Under the pieces are notes generated by a model. The model worked only from the letters and a program-made list of their open reading frames with translations. It ran no database searches and was not told the origin of the DNA. Of a stretch of 64,000 nt of DNA, positions 49,305-57,318 are shown piece after piece. This stretch comes from Duganella sp. CF402 (GTDB taxonomy: Bacteria > Pseudomonadota > Gammaproteobacteria > Burkholderiales > Burkholderiaceae_D). The first letter of the stretch is position 1; each line of letters opens with the position of its first letter. The stretch covers positions 1,612,001-1,676,000 of the forward strand of contig NZ_FOBG01000001.1 of the NCBI RefSeq assembly GCF_900109645.1, in the 5' to 3' direction. Position numbers and translations under genes: made by a program.

Positions 49305-50324
49305 TCAGTTGAACTGCTTCAGGAAACGCAGGTCGCCTTCGTAGAACAGGCGCAGGTCGTTGATCCCGTAGCGCAGCATGGTCAGGCGCTCGAGGCCGGA
49401 GCCGAACGCGAAACCAATGTACTTCTCCGGGTCCAGGCCGAAATTGCGCACCACCGACGGGTGCACCTGGCCCGAGCCGGACACTTCCAGCCAGCGGCCT
49501 TTCAGCGGACCGCTGCCAAACGCGATGTCGATCTCGGCCGACGGTTCGGTAAACGGGAAGTACGACGGACGGAAGCGCACTTGCAGATCGTCGGTCTCGA
49601 AGAAGGCCTTGACGAAGTTCAGGTACACGCCCTTGAGGTCAGCAAAGCTGATGTTTTCGGCGATCCACAGGCCTTCCACCTGGTGGAACATCGGCGAGTG
49701 GGTGGCGTCGCTGTCGACGCGGTAGGTGCGGCCCGGCGCGATCACCTTGATCGGCGGCTGGTTGTTGCGCGCATAGCGCACCTGCATCGGCGAGGTGTGG
49801 GTGCGCAGCAGCAGCGGCTTGCCCTGGGTGTCGTTGCCTTCGATGTAGAAGGTGTCCTGCATCGAACGCGCAGGATGGTTTTCCGGGCTGTTCAGCGCGG
49901 TAAAGTTGGTCCAGTCGGTTTCGATTTCCGGGCCGTCGGCCACGTCGAAACCGATCGAGCGGAAGATCGCTTCCACCCGCTCCCAGGTACGCATCACCGG
50001 ATGGATGCCGCCGCCGGCGCGGCCGCGGCCAGGCAGCGAGACGTCAATCGCCTCGGCGTTCAAACGGGCTTGCAGCTGCGCCTCGGCCAGCGCATCACGG
50101 CGCGCGGTCAGCGCGGCTTCGATCTGCTGCTTGGCGGCGTTGATCAGCGCGCCCTGCGCCTTCTTGGCGTCCGGGTCGAGCTTGCCCAGGCCCTTCATCA
50201 ATTCGGTAATCTGGCCGGTCTTGCCCAGATATTTAGCTTTAGCGTTTTCCAGTGCGGCGGCGTCGTCTTTGGCCGCGTCGAAATCCTGCACTGCTGAGGC
50301 GACGAGTTGTTCCAGGGAGTCCAT
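49305..50324 (-). CDS. pheS: Phenylalanyl-tRNA synthetase alpha subunit
   Basis: 339 residues. An N-terminal coiled-coil (about 1-85) is followed by the class II catalytic core: motif 1 region [14 protein letters not shown], motif 2 [11 protein letters not shown] and motif 3 [18 protein letters not shown]. It charges tRNA-Phe together with PheT. A strong hairpin with a T-run lies 22 bp upstream, between it and rplT, leaving no room for a separate promoter. Confidence 0.97.
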   Translation of the reverse strand: MDSLEQLVASAVQDFDAAKDDAAALENAKAKYLGKTGQITELMKGLGKLDPDAKKAQGALINAAKQQIEAALTARRDALAEAQLQARLNAEAIDVSLPGRGRAGGGIHPVMRTWERVEAIFRSIGFDVADGPEIETDWTNFTALNSPENHPARSMQDTFYIEGNDTQGKPLLLRTHTSPMQVRYARNNQPPIKVIAPGRTYRVDSDATHSPMFHQVEGLWIAENISFADLKGVYLNFVKAFFETDDLQVRFRPSYFPFTEPSAEIDIAFGSGPLKGRWLEVSGSGQVHPSVVRNFGLDPEKYIGFAFGSGLERLTMLRYGINDLRLFYEGDLRFLKQFN

Positions 50325-50345
50325 GCGTTTTTCTTATCCTTGAAT

Positions 50346-50380
50346 CAAAAACGGGGCACAGGTTTGACCCTTGCCCCGTT
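50346..50380 (-). terminator. Terminator or attenuator upstream of pheS
   Basis: On the minus strand the stem AACGGGGCA/TGCCCCGTT (50380-50372 and 50358-50350) closes a 13-nt loop and is followed by TTTTT. It ends rplT transcripts and must be read through for pheST, so it probably sets or regulates pheST expression. Confidence 0.8.
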
Positions 50381-50406
50381 CTTTGGCGTAAATCCGCGCT
50401 TAAAAA

Positions 50407-50766
50407 TTAAGCAGCGATTTTAGCTTTAACGACGTTGACAATCGCAGCGAACGCTGGCTTGTCCATAACAGCCATATCGGCCAGGACTTTACGGTCCAGT
50501 TCGATCGAAGCTTTCTTCAGACCGTTCATGAATGCGCTGTAGGTAACGCCGTGCTCACGGGAAGCAGCGTTGATACGAGCGATCCACAGGCGGCGGAAGA
50601 CGCGCTTCTTGTTACGACGGTCACGGTATGCGTACTGGCCAGCGCGCATAACTGCTTGCTTGGCAATACGGTATACCTTGCTACGACGACCGCGGTAGCC
50701 TTTGGCAAGATTCAGTACTTTTTTATGACGGGCACGCGCAGTAACCCCACGTTTTACTCGAGGCAT
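50407..50766 (-). CDS. rplT: 50S ribosomal protein L20
   Basis: 119 residues, normal length and very basic: [18 protein letters not shown], then [22 protein letters not shown]20 is needed early in 50S assembly and in other bacteria represses its own operon by binding the mRNA. It lies 25 bp after rpmI with the ribosome binding site AAGGAG. Confidence 0.98.
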   Translation of the reverse strand: MPRVKRGVTARARHKKVLNLAKGYRGRRSKVYRIAKQAVMRAGQYAYRDRRNKKRVFRRLWIARINAASREHGVTYSAFMNGLKKASIELDRKVLADMAVMDKPAFAAIVNVVKAKIAA

Positions 50767-50791
50767 ATTAGCTCCTTAATTGAGTGTGAGA

Positions 50792-50989
50792 TTAAGCGGA
50801 TGGCATCATTGCGTAGACGCGCTGGACGTCGGTCGCATCGATGTTACGGGTGCCGCGCAGTTGACGCTTGTTCTTCGTCGTCTTCTTGGTCAGGATGTGG
50901 CGTTTGAAAGCCATACCCGATTTAACGGTACCACCTGGACGCACGCGAAAACGTTTTTTCGCCGAGCTCTTGGTTTTCATTTTTGGCAT
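50792..50989 (-). CDS. rpmI: 50S ribosomal protein L35
   Basis: 65 residues: [16 protein letters not shown] at the start and [15 protein letters not shown] in the middle, diagnostic for L35. GAGAGGG lies before the ATG. It has its own -10 element about 130 bp upstream, downstream of the infC terminator. Confidence 0.97.
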   Translation of the reverse strand: MPKMKTKSSAKKRFRVRPGGTVKSGMAFKRHILTKKTTKNKRQLRGTRNIDATDVQRVYAMMPSA

Positions 50990-51119
50990 AGATATTCTGC
51001 CCTCTCGGACAGCTCCTATTAAACAGGATTACAGGTGGCAACACTACGTCGCTCTTAGATGCCTGCTCTCACTTGTTTGTGCAGCGGATGCGAGTCCACT
51101 ACATTTACTACAGCCGAAC

Positions 51120-51125
51120 ATTATA
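51120..51125 (-). promoter_or_regulatory. -10 element for rpmI-rplT
   Basis: A perfect TATAAT on the minus strand, just past the infC terminator, implies a 5' leader of about 125 nt before rpmI. The -35 region is poor. The leader could hold an L20-binding structure; I could not identify one by eye. Confidence 0.55.
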
Positions 51126-51138
51126 GCGCAGGAAAATG

Positions 51139-51167
51139 AAAAAAGGGCACTCGCGCGCCCTTTTTTT
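51139..51167 (-). terminator. Terminator after infC
   Basis: A 10-bp stem aaaaaagggc/gccctttttt (51139-51148 and 51157-51166) with an 8-nt loop; the T-run works on the minus strand after infC. It separates infC from rpmI, which are one operon in many bacteria. Confidence 0.8.
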
Positions 51168-51186
51168 GCTTACCCTAATGACAAGC

Positions 51187-51708
51187 TTACTTTTTCTTCT
51201 TCGGCGCCAGTACCATGATCATCTGGCGGCCTTCCATTTTCGGGAACTGCTCGACCTGGCCATGCGGCTCCAGGTCGGCTTTCAGACGTTCCAGCATACG
51301 GAAGCCAATATCCTGGTGCGCCATCTCGCGGCCACGGAAGCGCAGGGTGATCTTGGTCTTGTCACCGTCTTCCAGGAACTTGATGAGGTTACGCAGCTTG
51401 ATATTGTAGTCGCCATCATCGGTGCCCGGACGGAATTTGACTTCCTTCACGGAGATGACTTTCTGCTTCAATTTCGCTTCGTGAGCCTTCTTCTGCTCCG
51501 AATACTTGAACTTGCCGTAGTCCATCAGACGGCAGACCGGCGGGACCGCGGTAGGCGCGATCTCGACCAGGTCGACGTCTGCCGCTTCCGCCAGGCGGAA
51601 GGCTTCGGCCAAACTCACGATACCGAGAGGCTCGTTATCGACCCCACTTAAACGCATTTCAGGGGCAGTGATTTCGCCATTGATGCGATGCGACTTGTCA
51701 GTAGCTAT
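51187..51708 (-). CDS. infC: Translation initiation factor IF-3, ATA start
   Basis: 173 residues. IF-3 binds the 30S subunit and checks start codons. I place the start at ATA (51706-51708), not at the first ATG (51655-51657). The stretch [18 protein letters not shown] before that ATG is the conserved IF-3 N-terminus, and AAAAGGA lies 6 nt before the ATA. Non-canonical starts (AUU in E. coli) are known for infC and allow IF-3 to repress its own translation. The C-terminal domain is intact, with [12 protein letters not shown] and a basic end. It lies 37 bp after thrS. Confidence 0.9.
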   Translation of the reverse strand: MATDKSHRINGEITAPEMRLSGVDNEPLGIVSLAEAFRLAEAADVDLVEIAPTAVPPVCRLMDYGKFKYSEQKKAHEAKLKQKVISVKEVKFRPGTDDGDYNIKLRNLIKFLEDGDKTKITLRFRGREMAHQDIGFRMLERLKADLEPHGQVEQFPKMEGRQMIMVLAPKKKK

Positions 51709-51745
51709 GGTGATTCCTTTTAAAATCTAATGAATGCCAGTGCGC

Positions 51746-53653
51746 TTAGGCCTTGGTGGCGACGTCTTGTTGCAGTCGCTCTATCAGGGCATCGATGGAC
51801 ATGACGCCCAGATCGACATTGCCCCGTGCCCGCACGGCGACGGTGTTGGCATCCCGTTCCTTGTCGCCCACCACGAGGATGTACGGCAGTTTTTGGACGG
51901 AATGTTCACGTATTTTATAGTTTATTTTCTCGTTGCGCAAATCGGTCTGTACGCGGAACCCGCAGCGGCGCAGCTTTTCAGCCACTTGCTGCACGTATTC
52001 GGCCTGCGCGTCCGAGATGTTCAGCACCGACACCTGCACCGGCGCCAGCCATGCCGGCAGCGCGCCCGCATAGTTCTCGATCAGGATGCCGATGAAGCGC
52101 TCCATCGAGCCGACGATCGCACGGTGCAGCATCACAGGCACCTGGCGGCTGTTGTCAGCGGCCACGTACTCGGCGCCCAGGCGCTCCGGCATGAAGAAGT
52201 CGACCTGCATGGTGCCGACCTGCCAAGGGCGGCCCAGCGAATCCTTCAGGTGGTACTCGATCTTCGGACCGTAGAACGCGCCCTCGCCCGGCAGCTCGGT
52301 CCAGGTCACGCCGCAGGCACGCAGGCCGGCGCGCAGCGCTTCTTCGGCCTCGTCCCAGATGGCGTCGGAACCGATGCGGTTATCCGGGCGCAGCGCCAGC
52401 TTCACTTCGATATTGTGGAAGTGGAAGTCCGAATACACTTCCATCGCTTGCGTGTGGAAAGCCACGACTTCGGGCTGGATCTGCTCGTGGGTGCAGAAGA
52501 TGTGGCCATCATCCTGGGTAAAGCCGCGCACGCGCATGATGCCATGCAGCGCGCCCGAAGGCTCGTTGCGGTGGCACTGGCCGAACTCGCCGTAGCGCAG
52601 CGGCAGGTCGCGGTACGAACGCATATTGCTGTTGAAGATCTGCACGTGGCCCGGGCAGTTCATCGGCTTCAGCGCGTACGAGCGGTTTTCCGACTCGGTC
52701 ACGAACATGTTTTCGCGGTAGTTGTCCCAGTGACCGGTCTTGCCCCACAGGCTGGCGTCCAGGATCTGCGGCGCTTTGACTTCCTGATAGCCGTTGACCT
52801 GGTATTTGTTGCGCATGTATTGCTCAACTTGCTGCCAGATGGTCCAGCCTTTCGGATGCCAGAACACCAGGCCCGGCGCCTCGTCCTGGAAGTGGAAGAA
52901 GTCCAGCTGCTTGCCCAGCTTGCGGTGGTCGCGTTTTTCCGCCTCTTCCAATTGGAACAGGTACTGCTCTTGATCTTCCTTCTTGGCCCAGGCGGTGCCG
53001 TACACACGCTGCAGCATTTCGTTCTTGCTGTCGCCGCGCCAGTAGGCGCCAGCCAGCTTCATCAGTTTGAACACTTTCAGCTTGCCGGTCGATGGCACGT
53101 GCGGGCCACGGCACAGGTCGGTGAAGTTGCCTTCGCTGTACAGCGAGACGTCTTGATCCGCAGGGATCGATTCAATGATCTCGGCCTTGTAGGCTTCGCC
53201 GATCGACTTGAAGTAGGCCACAGCTTCGTCGCGCGGCAGCACTTTGCGGGTGACTGGCTCGTCTTTTTTCGCCAGCTCAGCCATTTTCTTTTCGATGGCG
53301 ACCAGATCGTCCGGGGTGAACGGGCGCTTGTACGAGAAGTCGTAGTAAAAGCCGTTTTCAATCACCGGGCCGATGGTGACCTGCGCATCCGGGAACAGCT
53401 CTTTCACGGCGTAGGCCAGCAAGTGGGCGGTCGAGTGACGGATCACGTCCAGACCTTCCGGATCCTTGTCGGTCACGATGGCCAGGTCGACGTTTTTATC
53501 GATCAGGTAAGAGGTATCCACCACTTTGCCGTCGACTTTACCGGCCAGCGCGGCCTTGCCGAGGCTGGTGGCGATGCTCGACGCAACTTGCGCAACGGTG
53601 ACTGGACCGTCAAATTCGCGTGCGGAACCGTCGGGAAGGCGAACTGAAATCAT
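51746..53653 (-). CDS. thrS: Threonyl-tRNA synthetase
   Basis: 635 residues, full length. Domains in order: TGS (about 1-62), an editing domain with an SAD motif region ([19 protein letters not shown]), the class II catalytic core with zinc ligands (including C and H of [10 protein letters not shown]) and motif 2 [26 protein letters not shown], and an anticodon-binding domain at the C-terminus. GGAG precedes the ATG. Upstream lies a terminator and a Thr-rich short reading frame, suggesting control by attenuation. There is no room for a promoter between that terminator and the start codon. Confidence 0.97.
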   Translation of the reverse strand: MISVRLPDGSAREFDGPVTVAQVASSIATSLGKAALAGKVDGKVVDTSYLIDKNVDLAIVTDKDPEGLDVIRHSTAHLLAYAVKELFPDAQVTIGPVIENGFYYDFSYKRPFTPDDLVAIEKKMAELAKKDEPVTRKVLPRDEAVAYFKSIGEAYKAEIIESIPADQDVSLYSEGNFTDLCRGPHVPSTGKLKVFKLMKLAGAYWRGDSKNEMLQRVYGTAWAKKEDQEQYLFQLEEAEKRDHRKLGKQLDFFHFQDEAPGLVFWHPKGWTIWQQVEQYMRNKYQVNGYQEVKAPQILDASLWGKTGHWDNYRENMFVTESENRSYALKPMNCPGHVQIFNSNMRSYRDLPLRYGEFGQCHRNEPSGALHGIMRVRGFTQDDGHIFCTHEQIQPEVVAFHTQAMEVYSDFHFHNIEVKLALRPDNRIGSDAIWDEAEEALRAGLRACGVTWTELPGEGAFYGPKIEYHLKDSLGRPWQVGTMQVDFFMPERLGAEYVAADNSRQVPVMLHRAIVGSMERFIGILIENYAGALPAWLAPVQVSVLNISDAQAEYVQQVAEKLRRCGFRVQTDLRNEKINYKIREHSVQKLPYILVVGDKERDANTVAVRARGNVDLGVMSIDALIERLQQDVATKA

Positions 53654-53694
53654 TGTGATCTCCGGTGATTAAAAGGGTGATAAAAATTTGGACG

Positions 53695-53721
53695 AAAAAA
53701 AACGCGGGCTAGCCGCGTTTT
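53695..53721 (-). terminator. Intrinsic terminator between tRNA-Val and thrS
   Basis: On the minus strand, stem AAAACGCGG/CCGCGTTTT with loop CTAGC is followed by further T's (eight in all). It lies 41 bp before the thrS ATG. It may end the tRNA transcript and act as the thrS attenuator. Confidence 0.85.
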
Positions 53722-53757
53722 CTCTTTTTTCAAGCAAAAGAATCCCGTTGACTAGCG

Positions 53758-53793
53758 TCACTCCCAAAGCTTGGTAGTAGTTCGCGGTGTCAT
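53758..53793 (-). CDS. Candidate Thr-rich leader peptide of thrS
   Basis: An 11-codon reading frame, ATG to TGA, coding M-T-P-R-T-T-T-K-L-W-E. Four of eleven codons are Thr, three of them consecutive (53781-53773). AAAGG lies 11 nt before the ATG, a rather long spacing. The stop is followed one base later by GCTAGTC (53756-53750), which can pair with GGCTAGC (53714-53708) of the downstream terminator. This is the arrangement of amino-acid attenuators. The peptide itself would have no other function. The call is inferred; such a short frame can occur by chance. Confidence 0.55.
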   Translation of the reverse strand: MTPRTTTKLWE

Positions 53794-53828
53794 AACCGTG
53801 ATTGCCTTTCTCGCTCTTACATGTGTTC

Positions 53829-53905
53829 TGGTGGGCGGTGAGGAATTCGAATCCCCGACCCCTTGGATGTCGACCAAGTATTCTAACCAGCTGAACTAAC
53901 CGCCC
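53829..53905 (-). tRNA. tRNA-Val (anticodon GAC), copy 2
   Basis: 77 nt including an encoded CCA end. Acceptor stem gggcggt/accgccc with discriminator A, D-arm agttcagctggtta, anticodon stem cttgg/ccaag with the 7-nt loop TCGACAT, and T-loop gattcgaat. The anticodon GAC reads Val codons GUC/GUU. Position 33 is C instead of the nearly universal U. Identical to the copy at 53954-54030. Confidence 0.88.
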
Positions 53906-53953
53906 GTTGACCTTCTCTATTTTACTAAGTATTTCCTAAAATACTACGAATTC

Positions 53954-54030
53954 TGGTGGGCGGTGAGGAATTCGAATCCCCGACCCCTTGGATGTCGACC
54001 AAGTATTCTAACCAGCTGAACTAACCGCCC
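53954..54030 (-). tRNA. tRNA-Val (anticodon GAC), copy 1
   Basis: Identical to the second copy over all 77 nt, 48 bp upstream of it, including C at position 33 and encoded CCA. A consensus promoter lies directly upstream. tRNA-Val next to thrS is known from related genomes. Confidence 0.88.
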
Positions 54031-54040
54031 GAAGACCAGC

Positions 54041-54069
54041 ATTATAGAGAGCGATCGGAAGAAAAACAA
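54041..54069 (-). promoter_or_regulatory. Promoter of the tRNA-Val pair
   Basis: On the minus strand: -35 TTGTTT (54069-54064), a 17-bp spacer and -10 TATAAT (54046-54041), 10 bp before the first tRNA. It may also drive thrS by readthrough. Confidence 0.75.
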
Positions 54070-54170
54070 GGGTAATCAAATGAAACATTTCAATTTCTCC
54101 TATGAGAACTGCAAAGCAGGCGTTTCCGGCTTACATTAAACTGTCGATATTCCCATCCAATAAGAAGCCC

Positions 54171-55094
54171 ATGCACGCCGACACCTCCCCTTCCGCCCAT
54201 CTGCACGAGCACCGCGACGGTGATGCCCACTACCAGCACTACACCGTGCAGCGCAGCCAGTCCGTGCTGGCGTGGTCGCTGGCGCTGACGCTGGGCTTTG
54301 CGGTGGTGGAAGTGGTGACCGGCTTCATGTCCAACTCGCTGGCGCTGATCTCCGACGCCGGCCACATGGTTACCGACGCTGCGGCGCTGGGACTGGCCCT
54401 GCTGGCGCAACTGATTGCCAAGCGCCCTCCTTCGGCGCGCCACTCGTTCGGTTTCGGCCGCGCCGAGGCGCTGGCGGCGTTCGTGAACAGCCTGGTGCTA
54501 TTGGTGCTGGTCGGCTGGATTACCTATGAAGCCATCAGCCGCTTCTCGCATCCGGAGCCGGTGCAAGGCGGGATGGTATTCGTGGTGGCCGCGCTGGGCC
54601 TGCTTATCAATCTGGTGCTGGCGTGGATGCTGTCGCGCGGCGACAGCAATATGAATACCCGCGCCGCGCTGGTCAACGTGCTGGGCGACCTGCTGGGCTC
54701 CGTCGCCGCGCTGGTGGCGGGCGGCGTCATCTACTACACCGGCTGGGTGCAAATCGACCCGCTGCTGTCCGTGTTCGTCGCGCTGCTAATCCTGAAGTCC
54801 ACCATCGGCGTGCTGCGCGAGTCCTACCACTTCCTGATGGGCGGCGTGCCCGAGCAAATCGATTATCTGAAAGTGGGCGCCGACCTCGAACAAGTGGAAG
54901 GCGTCTGCTCGGTACACGACCTGCACGTCTGGGACATGTCACCCGGCCAGCCCGCCCTGATCGGCCACGTCGAAATCACCGACCTCGCCCACTGGCCCGG
55001 CATCCTCCACAACATCAAAGCCATGCTGCTGGAAAAGCACGGCATCGATCACATCACCCTGCAGGCGGAAGTCGCGCAGCAAGGACACCCATGA
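54171..55094 (+). CDS. Cation diffusion facilitator, ZitB/CzcD type
   Basis: 307 residues. A His-rich N-terminus (about 1-25) is followed by six membrane helices and a cytoplasmic C-terminal domain (about 215-305). The metal site is visible as SDAGHMVTDA in helix 2 and NVLGDLLGS in helix 5 (HxxxD and D pairs). It should export Zn2+ or a related divalent metal using the proton gradient. I chose the ATG at 54171 because the CDF His-rich tail begins there; upstream in-frame codons run into the tRNA promoter. It overlaps the next gene by 4 bp. Confidence 0.9.
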   Translation: MHADTSPSAHLHEHRDGDAHYQHYTVQRSQSVLAWSLALTLGFAVVEVVTGFMSNSLALISDAGHMVTDAAALGLALLAQLIAKRPPSARHSFGFGRAEALAAFVNSLVLLVLVGWITYEAISRFSHPEPVQGGMVFVVAALGLLINLVLAWMLSRGDSNMNTRAALVNVLGDLLGSVAALVAGGVIYYTGWVQIDPLLSVFVALLILKSTIGVLRESYHFLMGGVPEQIDYLKVGADLEQVEGVCSVHDLHVWDMSPGQPALIGHVEITDLAHWPGILHNIKAMLLEKHGIDHITLQAEVAQQGHP

Positions 55095-56146
55095 CCTCGC
55101 GCCGCCACTTCCTGGCCGGCAGCGCGGCAACGCTATTCAGCGCCAGCGCCCTTGCCAACACCCCCGTGGCGGAAGCCTTTGCCAAGGCACAGCCGTTCTA
55201 CGGCGTCGTGATGCTGGCCAAACGCGGCAAGCCGGTGTACGCGCAAGCCTTCGGCATGGCCAATATCGAAGACGGCAAGGCGCTGCAGGTAGAGACGCCG
55301 CTGGCAATCGGCTCCATCTCCAAGTGGCTGACGTCCGTCGTGATCCTGCGGCTGATTGAAAGCGGCAAGCTGGAACTGGATGCAGCGGTCGGCAAGCTGC
55401 TGCCGTGGTATCGCGGCAATGGCGCGGACAAGGTCACACTGCGGCACCTGCTGTCCAACACCAGCGGCATCCCCAACCAGTTCATGCCCGCGCTGAAGGC
55501 CGACCGCACCCTGCTGGACCAGGACCTGAGCACGCGCCAGGCCATAGAACGCTTCAGCTCCGGCGATCTGGCCTTCCCGCCGGGCAGCCGCTTCGATTAC
55601 ACCGCGACCAACTGGTACATCGTCATCGGCATCATTGAAGCGGCGACCGGCAAGCCCTACCAGCAAGCCATGCGCGAACTGATGCTCGACCCGCTGAAAC
55701 TGGACGCGACCCGCGCGGATGCAACTGGCGCCGCCCTCGCCTACGCCACCATCAATCCGCCGGCCCGCAAGCTCGACATACACAAGCCCTACATGATCGC
55801 CTCGGGCGGTTATTACAGCACGGCGGACGACCTGCTGCGCGCGGCCCATGCTGTCTTCAATCAAGGCTTCCTGGGCCCGCAGTCGCTACAGGCGTTGACG
55901 CACATCGAAGTGCCGAGCGAAAGCTATACGCTGGGCGGCCGCGTCAAAACACTGGAGGTGGACGGCAAGCCCCATGCCTACGCCTGGGAAACCGGCCGTA
56001 CCGCCGGCTACCGTTCCGTGCTGGGCCACCGCCTTGATGGCGAAGACACCGTCATCATCCTCAACAATACCGACCTGTCGCAGAAAACGATGGACGAATT
56101 CGCCTACAGCCTGCTGGGCGCGACGCTGCCTCATCCTCAAACGTAA
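55091..56146 (+). CDS. Exported serine hydrolase, beta-lactamase-like
   Basis: 351 residues. A twin-arginine signal (SRRHFLAG, cleaved near ALA at about 22) is followed by a class C beta-lactamase/esterase fold. The nucleophile motif SxxK is S75-I-S-K78. The usual YxN triad is replaced by a YTATN stretch, so the Asn position is unclear. Such proteins are D-alanyl peptidases, esterases or beta-lactamases; which one cannot be told. It overlaps the CDF gene as ATGA. Confidence 0.82.
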   Translation: MTSRRHFLAGSAATLFSASALANTPVAEAFAKAQPFYGVVMLAKRGKPVYAQAFGMANIEDGKALQVETPLAIGSISKWLTSVVILRLIESGKLELDAAVGKLLPWYRGNGADKVTLRHLLSNTSGIPNQFMPALKADRTLLDQDLSTRQAIERFSSGDLAFPPGSRFDYTATNWYIVIGIIEAATGKPYQQAMRELMLDPLKLDATRADATGAALAYATINPPARKLDIHKPYMIASGGYYSTADDLLRAAHAVFNQGFLGPQSLQALTHIEVPSESYTLGGRVKTLEVDGKPHAYAWETGRTAGYRSVLGHRLDGEDTVIILNNTDLSQKTMDEFAYSLLGATLPHPQT

Positions 56147-56168
56147 CAAGAACTAAAGCCTCACCATC

Positions 56169-56813
56169 ATGCACAACTTTGAAAAACGCCGCGACCGATA
56201 CGAAGCTTTTGCGTCGTTCGAAAAACCACTCGTCAACCTGAGCTTTGAGCTGGAAGTGCCGGAGTTCCGGCCTTTCTGCAAGCAGCATGGGCTGCCTCCT
56301 TTCCACTTTTTCCTGTACCACGTGCTGCATGCGCTGGAAGGCATCGATAACTTCATGTACCGCATCCACAAGGGCGAGGTGATCAAGATCAAGGATTTCT
56401 GGGCCTCGTACACGGTCATTAATCAGGATCAGAACCTGAACTTTGCGCGCTTTGAAATGACGGCGGATTTGCAGGAGTTTGTCGCCCGCAGCGTGGCAGC
56501 AAAGAAGGAAGCAGAGGCCAGCACCAGGATCATCAACAAGTCCGAAGACCTGAGCGACTACGATAAGCGCCGCAACATCCACATCACCTGCATGCCGTGG
56601 CTGAAGCTGACCTCGATCGAGCACCCGATTTACGAGCACAAGGATTACGATATCCCATCGCTGGCATGGGGCCGTTTCAGCGATCAGCGCCACGATGGCA
56701 AGCTGGCGATGACGATGTCGGTACAAGCGCACCACGGCTTTGTCGACGGTTACCACATCCACCTGCTGGCGCAGGCGATTGCGGCGCACATTACGCGGAC
56801 TATCTCAGCTTGA
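56169..56813 (+). CDS. CatA-type chloramphenicol acetyltransferase family protein
   Basis: 214 residues, the length of type A CATs, which act as trimers and acetylate chloramphenicol with acetyl-CoA. The family N-terminus is visible (EKRRDRYEAFASFEKPLVNLSFELEV). The active-site motif HHxxxDG reads HHGFVDGYHI, with catalytic His189 and structural Asp193. Whether chloramphenicol is the real substrate is not shown. The gene lies in ordinary chromosomal context with no mobile element. Its end overlaps the convergent GNAT gene by 14 bp. Confidence 0.8.
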   Translation: MHNFEKRRDRYEAFASFEKPLVNLSFELEVPEFRPFCKQHGLPPFHFFLYHVLHALEGIDNFMYRIHKGEVIKIKDFWASYTVINQDQNLNFARFEMTADLQEFVARSVAAKKEAEASTRIINKSEDLSDYDKRRNIHITCMPWLKLTSIEHPIYEHKDYDIPSLAWGRFSDQRHDGKLAMTMSVQAHHGFVDGYHIHLLAQAIAAHITRTISA

Positions 56814-57318
56814 GCACGTAGGTCGCGCAGGGCACTTTGTAGTGCGTTTCGATGCCGCGAAACTGCATGCCCAGCCGCTCCATCACCGCCCTCGACGCGC
56901 TGTTATCAGGATGAGCAACAGCCAGCAACTCTGGCATGCCCAGCTCGCGCGCCCAGTCCACAATGCGGCGCGCAACTTCGGTGGCGTACCCCTGCCCCTG
57001 GCAATCCGGCCGCAGGCGCCAGCCAATTTCCGGCGTCGCGCCGGTCACGCCCTCAATTGGCTGCAGGACCGCAGCGCCCACCATCAGGCCATCCGTTTTA
57101 CGCAACAGCGCCCACCACGAATAGCCGTGCTCCTGCCAGCGAAGCTTGACCCGGTCGATCATGGCCTGGCTTTCTTCCAGCGTTTGCGGCCGGCCGCCGC
57201 CGATGTAGCGCATCACATCAGCATTGCCGTTGATCTCGGCCAGCGCCGGAAAATGCTCATCGCTGAGCGGCGCCAACACCAGGCGTTCGCTCTCCAGCGA
57301 CTGCAAGTCCCTATGCAC
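56800..57318 (-). CDS. GNAT N-acetyltransferase, RimJ/RimL type
   Basis: 172 residues. SERLVLAPLSDEHFPALAEINGN at the start and the acetyl-CoA loop region GWRLRPDCQGQGYATEVARRIVDWA (motif A, QGQGYA) in the second half, then NSASRAVMERLGMQF. This subgroup acetylates N-terminal amines or small molecules. Its start overlaps the end of relA by 8 bp, so the two are probably co-transcribed. Confidence 0.88.
   Translation of the reverse strand: MHRDLQSLESERLVLAPLSDEHFPALAEINGNADVMRYIGGGRPQTLEESQAMIDRVKLRWQEHGYSWWALLRKTDGLMVGAAVLQPIEGVTGATPEIGWRLRPDCQGQGYATEVARRIVDWARELGMPELLAVAHPDNSASRAVMERLGMQFRGIETHYKVPCATYVLKLR

Noticed and set aside
51655..51657. ATG as the start of infC
   Set aside because: It would delete the conserved N-terminal residues, and no ribosome binding site precedes it; ATA at 51708 fits better.
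53654..53828. T-box riboswitch upstream of thrS
   Set aside because: No T-box sequence or stem I layout is present, and T-boxes are not expected in betaproteobacteria. The short Thr-rich frame explains the terminator better.
53829..54030. tRNA-Asp identity for the tRNA pair
   Set aside because: The D-arm and variable region look Asp-like, but the 7-nt loop places GAC at the anticodon and the discriminator base is A, both pointing to Val.
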